Assembly: GCA_017355425.1 (NCBI GenBank) | Contig: CP070233.1 | Coordinates: 4,398,501 to 4,462,500 of the forward strand | From: Dolichospermum sp. DET69 | GTDB taxonomy: Bacteria > Cyanobacteriota > Cyanobacteriia > Cyanobacteriales > Nostocaceae | Length of the DNA: 64,000 bases | Direction: 5' to 3' | Part shown: positions 58,992-64,000 of the stretch, one piece after another | Position numbering within the stretch: the first letter of the stretch is position 1 | Layout of the letters: each line of letters starts with the position of its first letter | The notes under the pieces: generated by a model | Database searches by the model: none | Told to the model about the DNA's origin: nothing | Seen by the model: the letters and a program-made list of their open reading frames with translations, nothing else | Program-made: the position numbers and the translations under genes

Positions 58992-59092
58992 TCTTAATGA
59001 CATTTATGATCATAAATCCTGAAAATCCTCAAATCCTGGATATCCTGATTCTGACAACAATTAGACCATAAAAATCCTAATTCAAACAAATT

Positions 59093-59509
59093 ATGCCAGC
59101 AAAAGATATTTATCATAATCAAGTTAGAAATGCCCTAGAAAAAGAAAATTGGCAAATTACCAAAGATCCACTTGTGCTAAAATGGGGTACAAGGGATTTA
59201 TATATTGATTTAGGTGCAGAAAAACTCATAGCCGCAGAGAAAACTGGACAAAAAATAGCAGTGGAAGTTAAAAGTTTTGTCAGTAACTCCCCAATTTCTG
59301 ATTTAGAAAAGGCTTTAGGACAGTATATTTTATACCATGATATTCTTCAATAATTAGAACCCAACCGTCGTTTATATCTTGCTATTCGGCAAGAAACATA
59401 TTCAGAATTGTTTCAAGAACCAGTTGGTAAGATATTATTAGAAAATCAACGTCTTTGTTTACTTGTCTTTGATTCTGAACAGGAGATAATTCTCAAATGG
59501 ATACCTTAA
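59093..59509 (+). pseudogene. xisH: XisH gene with a premature stop codon
   Basis: The 138-codon frame reads MPAKDIYHNQVRNALEKE, KWGTRDLYIDLGAEKLIA and AVEVKSFVSNSPISDLEKAL (PD-(D/E)xK-like) as in XisH, the fdxN-element excision factor, then hits TAA at codon 87 (59351-59353). The frame continues beyond with the family's C-terminal half (EPNRRLYLAIRQETYSELF, LCLLVFDSEQEIILKWIP) to the normal stop. One nonsense change therefore splits it. It overlaps xisI by 13 bp. A sequencing error would restore the gene. Confidence 0.85.
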
Positions 59510-59835
59510 CTAATTATCGCCAAATCATTGAAAAAATATTAAAAGAATATGCCGTACTACCTTATGCCTATGGAGAATTAGAAAGAGAACTAATTATTGA
59601 TAAATCTGAAAATAGTTACTTATTACTAACAATTGGTTGGGAAAACAAACAGAGAGTACATGGCTGTTTAATTCATATTGATATTATCAATAATCAAGTC
59701 TGGATTCAAAGAGATGGTACAGAAGATGGTATTACAAACGAACTTGTCAATGCTGGTATTCCCAAAAATCAAATAGTTTTAGCTTTTCATCCTGTTAATG
59801 TCAGAAAACATACAGAATATGCTATAGGAGTTTAG
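59497..59835 (+). CDS. xisI: XisI family protein
   Basis: A 112-aa XisI protein, complete: NYRQIIEKILKEYA, HGCLIHIDIINNQVWIQRDG and TNELVNAGIPKNQIVLAFHP. In Anabaena PCC 7120 xisH and xisI are needed for excision of the fdxN element; similar pairs occur widely without such an element. No xisF-type recombinase is in the window, so an excision role here is not supported. Confidence 0.9.
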   Translation: MDTLTNYRQIIEKILKEYAVLPYAYGELERELIIDKSENSYLLLTIGWENKQRVHGCLIHIDIINNQVWIQRDGTEDGITNELVNAGIPKNQIVLAFHPVNVRKHTEYAIGV

Positions 59836-59920
59836 CGAAGATTATCATATTTACTGTCTGAATCAGGATTCAAACACAATAAACATTCTCAAAATCCCAT
59901 ATATAAAACAAAAAATAACA

Positions 59921-60357
59921 TCCTGAAAATCCTCAAATCCTGGACATCCTGATTCAGACAATTAACATACAGGGATACACGAAGAGAATATTATTTTCAT
60001 CCTGAAAATCCTCAAATCCTGGACATCCTGATTCAGACAATTAACATACAGGGATACACGAAGAGAATATTATTTTCATCCTGAAAATCCTCAAATCCTG
60101 GACATCCTGATTCAGACAATTAACATACAGGGATACACGAAGAGAATATTATTTTCATCCTGAAAATCCTCAAATCCTGGACATCCTGATTCAGACAATT
60201 AACATACAGGGATACACAAAGAGAATATTATTTTCATTCTGAAAATCCTCAAATCCTGGACATCCTGATTCAGACAATTAACATACACGGATACACGAAA
60301 AGAATGTTAATTTCATCCTAAAAATCCTCAAATCCTGGACATCCTGATTCAGACAAA
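59921..60357. repeat. Repeat array C: six 79-bp units of the same core
   Basis: Units start at 59921, 60000, 60079, 60158, 60237 and 60316, period 79 bp. The core TCCTGAAAATCCTCAAATCC ... ATCCTGATTCAGACAATT is followed by AACATACAGGGATACACGAA and GAGAATATTATTTTCA, different from the linker of array B. Single isolated copies of the core also lie at 59014-59060. Not CRISPR: linkers are identical and no cas gene is present. Confidence 0.92.
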
Positions 60358-60421
60358 AAATATCATGTATAATTAAATAAATCCTGATTTTGGAAAAAAG
60401 ATAAAAATATGCAAATTACTA
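60353..60421. repeat. Exact 69-bp copy of the antitoxin promoter and first codons
   Basis: Bases 60353-60421 equal 58184-58252 without a difference, from the edge of the repeat core through ATCATGTATAATTAAATAAA to ATGCAAATTACTA. After that the copy stops matching and terminates after seven codons (MQITTCL). It is a truncated second antitoxin start, 2169 bp downstream of the first. Confidence 0.93.
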
Positions 60422-60593
60422 CTTGTCTATAATCGTGCCTATCATAAGATTTACCCTTTATTCAAAAAGTCATTTTCTCCCCATTTGGGATTGATTATGA
60501 CACAAATTTGACATTAAAAGTCTATTAATTTCCGCAACTGCTGTAGATGCAACCTTGATCCTAACTGGTTTTGGGGATTAGTCATGGGGAAGA
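60422..60593. other. Spacer between the repeat arrays and chorismate lyase
   Basis: No gene seen. The last ~40 bases (from 60553) are the shared flank that is duplicated at 57156. Confidence 0.5.
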
Positions 60594-61208
60594 TTAACCT
60601 TCATAATTCATCGCACCCAAATATTTAGATAAAAAAGGCGAAAAAACCTCATAAATCAAAGTTAGCGGTTGTCCATGATGCCAAAACAAATAATGGCGAC
60701 CCCAAAAAGGTCCTTTTTCTTGAAAACCCGACTCTAACGCCTCTGAGTGACCATAATAAATACCTTGGACATCTCTATACAACTCAGTCCGTAACCGTGC
60801 TAAACTTGCCCAAATTGGTAAAGACTTGTTTTGTAAATATTCATCTACATGACTTGCTTCCCACCAAGAAGCAGCATAATATAACCGCTGACCAGAAGCA
60901 GTTCGCACCCACACCTGTCGGCGCACTCTTGGACCTGGTAGCATCTGCATCATAGTTGGTGCATTATCGGTATTCATGCCAATTGCTGACATATCAATTA
61001 CATCCACCTCCGTTGGTTCACCCGTCAATAGTTGGACGTGTCGAGTCGGAGAACCATCACCCAAAAGCAATAATTGCCAAGTTGGTGCTAACTGAGTGTG
61101 AGGTAAACCGCGTTTAATAGCTTCCTCCCCACCTTGCCAAATGGGAGTTAGACAATGCCAAGTGCTGGGTAGGATTAAGTCACTTGTGAGATTAAAAGTA
61201 GTAGTCAA
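60594..61208 (-). CDS. Chorismate lyase family protein (Ycf21/DUF98)
   Basis: A 204-aa protein of the chorismate pyruvate-lyase type used in plastoquinone head-group (4-hydroxybenzoate) synthesis. Family features: the start WQLLLLGDGSPTRHVQLLTG, then PGPRVRRQVWVRTASGQRL and LYRDVQGIYYGHS with the substrate-binding Arg/Glu region. It ends FLSKYLGAMNYEG. In an ancestral arrangement the gene probably lay directly before ccsA, since a copy of its 3' end is found next to that gene. Confidence 0.85.
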   Translation of the reverse strand: MTTTFNLTSDLILPSTWHCLTPIWQGGEEAIKRGLPHTQLAPTWQLLLLGDGSPTRHVQLLTGEPTEVDVIDMSAIGMNTDNAPTMMQMLPGPRVRRQVWVRTASGQRLYYAASWWEASHVDEYLQNKSLPIWASLARLRTELYRDVQGIYYGHSEALESGFQEKGPFWGRHYLFWHHGQPLTLIYEVFSPFLSKYLGAMNYEG

Positions 61209-61412
61209 TGTTCTTTACAAAAATTTATATATATTTCTATCAATAGCACAAAAACCAGCATCATCATGGGACGCTGGCAAATCATTGGTTATTGGGAAAA
61301 TTCTTGCCATCTTTTCTTCTCTGTTGCCTGTTCCCTGTTCCCTAAAAAATGTAAACCCGCTGCTATAATCATTTTTTTTGACATAGCAGCGGGTAAATTA
61401 CATCTAACAAAA

Positions 61413-61495
61413 TGCGGATGGCGAGACTCGAACTCGCAAGGGCTATGCCCACACGCACCTCAAGCGTGCGCGTATACCAATTCCGCCACATCCGC
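61413..61495 (-). tRNA. tRNA-Leu (anticodon GAG)
   Basis: On the minus strand: acceptor GCGGATG pairs with CATCCGC, D-arm GGCGGAATTGGTATACGCG, anticodon arm CACGC-TTGAGGT-GCGTG with GAG at loop positions 3-5, a 13-base variable arm (TGGGCATAGCCCT) as in class II Leu tRNA, and T-arm GCGAGTTCGAGTCTCGC. Discriminator A; CCA is not encoded. It reads CUC/CUU. Confidence 0.95.
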
Positions 61496-61780
61496 ACGGT
61501 TTGGTTTCAATACAGATTATATCATAGCATAAAAGAATTGATCAAAAACAATATTTTCCAAATATTTCCCAAATATTTTTTGAATAGGTATGAGACTGAC
61601 AGAAATATAGTTACAGCACAGGTGATATTAAAAGGTCTAGCAAAGATGCCAGATAATCTAATAGTCTGCTAAGAATTATGTTTGGGGATCTCCTGTCACG
61701 ATTTACAGTAATGCAACAGCTTTATGTCAACAGGATGGGAGAAAATATCAATCTACTGGTACTGATATCGCAACTAGAAA
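61496..61780. other. accC upstream region
   Basis: About 285 bases between the tRNA and accC with no recognised gene; holds the accC promoter. Confidence 0.5.
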
Positions 61781-63127
61781 ATGAAATTTGACAAAATATT
61801 AATTGCCAATCGAGGAGAAATAGCCCTTCGCATTCTCCGAGCCTGTGAAGAAATGGGAATTGCTACAGTAGCCGTTCACTCCACTGTTGACAGAAACGCT
61901 CTCCACGTCCAACTTGCCGATGAAGCCGTTTGCATTGGTGAACCTGCCAGCAGTAAAAGTTATTTGAATATTCCCAATATTATTGCTGCTGCATTGACGA
62001 CTCATACCAGTGCCATCCATCCTGGGTATGGTTTTTTATCAGAAAATGCCAGATTTGCAGAAATTTGTGCAGATCATCACATTGCTTTTATTGGTCCTAG
62101 TCCCGAATCTATCAGACTGATGGGGGATAAGTCCACCGCTAAAGAAACAATGCAAAAGGCTGGTGTACCCACAGTTCCCGGTAGTGAAGGGTTAGTAGAA
62201 TCACCAGAAGAAGGATTAGTCGTCGCTCAAAAAATTGGTTATCCTGTAATGATTAAAGCTACCGCCGGTGGTGGTGGTAGAGGAATGCGGCTTGTGCGCT
62301 CGGCAGACGAATTTATTAGATTATTCCTTGCTGCCCAAGGGGAAGCAGGAGCAGCTTTTGGCAACGCAGGCGTTTATATAGAAAAATTTATTGAACGTCC
62401 CCGTCACATTGAATTTCAGATTTTAGCGGATAACTACGGTAACGTTATCCATTTAGGGGAAAGAGATTGTTCAATTCAGCGTCGTAACCAAAAACTCCTA
62501 GAAGAAGCTCCTAGTCCTGCTCTTGATCCAGACTTACGGCAAAAAATGGGGAAAGCTGCTGTCAAAGCCGCCCAGTTTATCAACTACACCGGTGCAGGAA
62601 CTATTGAGTTTCTTCTGGATAAATTCGGTAAATTCTATTTCATGGAAATGAACACCCGGATACAAGTTGAACATCCAGTTACAGAGATGATTACTGGTAT
62701 AGACTTAGTAGTTGAACAAATTCGCATTGCTCAAGGTGAAAGACTAAAACTGACACAAAAGGAAGTGGTTCTCAGAGGACATTCCATTGAATGTCGGATT
62801 AACGCCGAAGATCCAGATCATGATTTTCGCCCAGCCCCTGGCAGAATTAGCGGTTATCTTCCACCAGGAGGACCAGGCGTGCGGATTGATTCCCACGTAT
62901 ACACAGATTACCAAATCCCCCCTTATTACGACTCCCTCATTGGTAAATTAATTGTTTGGGGTCCAGACAGAGCTACCGCTATTACCCGGATGAAACGGGC
63001 ATTGCGAGAATGTGCCATTACTGGAGTTCCTACAACCATTCCCTTTCATCAAAAAATTATGGAAAACTCACAATTTTTAGCGGGTAATATTTACACCAGC
63101 TTTGTCCAGGACATGAAGACGCAGTAA
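61781..63127 (+). CDS. accC: Acetyl-CoA carboxylase biotin carboxylase subunit
   Basis: A 448-aa ATP-grasp enzyme that carboxylates biotin on AccB for malonyl-CoA synthesis. Start [20 protein letters not shown], glycine-rich ATP loop [16 protein letters not shown] near residue 160, catalytic [13 protein letters not shown] near 227, metal/ATP segment [16 protein letters not shown] near 285. Full length, all key residues present. Usual cyanobacterial location, followed by yggT and psbX. Confidence 0.97.
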   Translation: MKFDKILIANRGEIALRILRACEEMGIATVAVHSTVDRNALHVQLADEAVCIGEPASSKSYLNIPNIIAAALTTHTSAIHPGYGFLSENARFAEICADHHIAFIGPSPESIRLMGDKSTAKETMQKAGVPTVPGSEGLVESPEEGLVVAQKIGYPVMIKATAGGGGRGMRLVRSADEFIRLFLAAQGEAGAAFGNAGVYIEKFIERPRHIEFQILADNYGNVIHLGERDCSIQRRNQKLLEEAPSPALDPDLRQKMGKAAVKAAQFINYTGAGTIEFLLDKFGKFYFMEMNTRIQVEHPVTEMITGIDLVVEQIRIAQGERLKLTQKEVVLRGHSIECRINAEDPDHDFRPAPGRISGYLPPGGPGVRIDSHVYTDYQIPPYYDSLIGKLIVWGPDRATAITRMKRALRECAITGVPTTIPFHQKIMENSQFLAGNIYTSFVQDMKTQ

Positions 63128-63190
63128 TTGGTTATTAGTCATTAGTCATTAGTCATTAGGTTAGCGTTTTTTCCTCCTGACTTCTGACTC

Positions 63191-63484
63191 TTAATTAGTC
63201 CGAGATAACATGGTTAATAACCCTTGCTGACCTAGTAAAATTTCTCGGATAAAACTGAAAATCGCTACCAAAATAATTGGAGTGATATCTACACCACCAA
63301 TAGGTTGGACTAACTTCCGCAACGGGATTAAAAATGGTTCTGTCGGCCAGGCTATTAGACTAAAAGGCAGACGATTAAGATTGATTTGGGGATACCACGT
63401 CAGAATGATGCGGAAAATAAATAAAAATGTCATCACTCCTAAAACCGGACCAAGAATCCAAGCCGTCAAGTTAACACCAGTCAT
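63191..63484 (-). CDS. YggT family membrane protein
   Basis: A 97-aa protein with two hydrophobic segments (residues about 10-28 and 70-85) and the family core FRIILTWYPQINLNRLPF, then TEPFLIPLRKLVQPIGGVD. YggT proteins act in osmotic response or cell-shape/plastid division in plants (Ycf19-like). Convergent with accC. Confidence 0.88.
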   Translation of the reverse strand: MTGVNLTAWILGPVLGVMTFLFIFRIILTWYPQINLNRLPFSLIAWPTEPFLIPLRKLVQPIGGVDITPIILVAIFSFIREILLGQQGLLTMLSRTN

Positions 63485-63718
63485 GTTTTTTAGCTACTAT
63501 GTGTGAGAAAATCCAAAACTTTTAAGCTTTGTCACGGATTCTTTCTTTAATTTTAACGAAATGGTGTCATTTTCTTGTGAGAATAGAAAAACAAAGTTAT
63601 TGACTTGGGATCATCAATCAAGTAGATCCCCAGTTAAATAGATAATCCTGCGCTACTTTTCAAGAAAGTAATCCAAGATTAAAATGGGAATAAACTGTGT
63701 AAAAAAAGGTTGAGAACT

Positions 63719-63838
63719 ATGACACCCTCTTTAGCAAATTTTCTTTGGAGTCTGGTTTGGGGAACTGCGATTGTCGTTATCCCTGCTACTATTGGTCTAA
63801 TTTTCATTAGCCAAAAAGATAAAATCCAACGGTTTTAA
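63719..63838 (+). CDS. psbX: Photosystem II subunit PsbX
   Basis: A 39-aa single-span protein, shorter than usual reading-frame cut-offs. It reads MTPSLANFLWSLVWGTAIVV then IPATIGLIFISQKDKIQRF, matching PsbX: a lumenal start, one membrane helix (about 8-30) and a basic cytoplasmic tail. Located 235 bp from yggT, divergent, with a purine-rich AAAAGGTTGAGA before the ATG. Confidence 0.9.
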   Translation: MTPSLANFLWSLVWGTAIVVIPATIGLIFISQKDKIQRF

Positions 63839-64000
63839 TTTTTGGGGACTGGGGGCTAGGGGTTAGGGACTGGGGAAGAATTTTCTTCTCCTTTCTCCCG
63901 CACTTCTGGACTCCACCATTCTTTTTCTGCAATATTATGACTGGTTTAAAATAGTGATAGTAAGAGTAACTCGTTAATATAGATTTGATATTAGGAAAAC
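63839..64000. other. Downstream of psbX, no gene within window
   Basis: Contains GGGGACTGGGG/GGTTAGGGACTGGGG short repeats and AT-rich sequence. A gene may start beyond the window. Confidence 0.5.

Noticed and set aside
59093..59835. Possible fdxN-like excision element because of xisH/xisI
   Set aside because: No recombinase gene, no att-like direct repeats around an interrupted gene; xisHI pairs are common without such elements.
57803..60357. CRISPR-like look of regularly spaced repeats
   Set aside because: The segments between the repeated core are identical from unit to unit, so there are no spacers, and no cas genes are present.

Overview
The window is a chromosomal piece of a filamentous, nostocalean cyanobacterium (Anabaena / Dolichospermum / Aphanizomenon type). 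The evidence is the photosynthesis genes (apcD, psbQ, psbX, crtD, pxcA, ccsA), a cyanobacterial nitrate transporter (nrtABCD), a CIRCE-controlled groESL pair, a cyAbrB regulator, an xisH/xisI pair, low GC, many HIP1 octamers (GCGATCGC) and short heptamer tandem repeats between genes.

Layout. 1-4.9 kb: nitrate ABC transporter nrtA (5' end cut by the window) through nrtD. 4.9-8.86 kb: about 15.6 tandem copies of a ~254-bp unit carrying a long inverted repeat; it runs into the stop codon of the next gene. 8.85-20.8 kb: DUF2330 and RnfD-like membrane genes, a polysaccharide deacetylase facing a truncated mltA, pxcA, a large P-loop/UvrD-like protein, a double-glycine-leader peptide, an FAD oxidoreductase, psbQ, a DCC-family oxidoreductase and a pirin. 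20.9-26.0 kb: urease operon ureD-A-B-C, interrupted between ureA and ureB by an AAA ATPase plus a broken DUF4276-like gene, and between ureB and ureC by a small IS605-like non-coding element. 26-36.6 kb: TSUP permease, crtD, apcD, rlmD, an intact ISH3-type insertion sequence with its target duplication, an anti-sigma-like kinase and asnS. 36.7-41.9 kb: accessory cluster with remnants of Rpn/DUF4351 and HigB-like genes, a PIN toxin pair, an orphan HTH antitoxin, and an 897-aa double-NTPase (KGGVGR domain plus a second P-loop domain) with two unknown small partners. 42-50 kb: groEL/groES with CIRCE, a LuxR-type response regulator flanked by two copies of a structured RNA that looks like an IscB omega-RNA (HEARO), a TM/coiled-coil protein and hslO. 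50.4-57.1 kb: SRPBCC, CPBP protease, cyAbrB, sdhB with a tandem duplication of its 3' end, a TolB-like lipoprotein, ccsA. 57.1-60.6 kb: a small island (TPR pseudogene, vapBC-type pair, xisH with a nonsense codon, xisI) set among two further tandem arrays of the same repeat core, bounded by copies of the 3' end of the chorismate-lyase gene. 60.6-64 kb: chorismate lyase (ycf21 type), tRNA-Leu(GAG), accC, yggT, psbX.

How it fits together: nitrate and urea uptake/assimilation, phycobilisome and photosystem parts and chaperones are housekeeping functions. The interesting material lies between them: repeat amplification, decaying toxin-antitoxin and nuclease genes, insertion of likely defence genes into a metabolic operon, stand-alone omega-RNA-like elements, and an uncharacterised NTPase system. 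All names rest on motif recognition by eye; no search was run.
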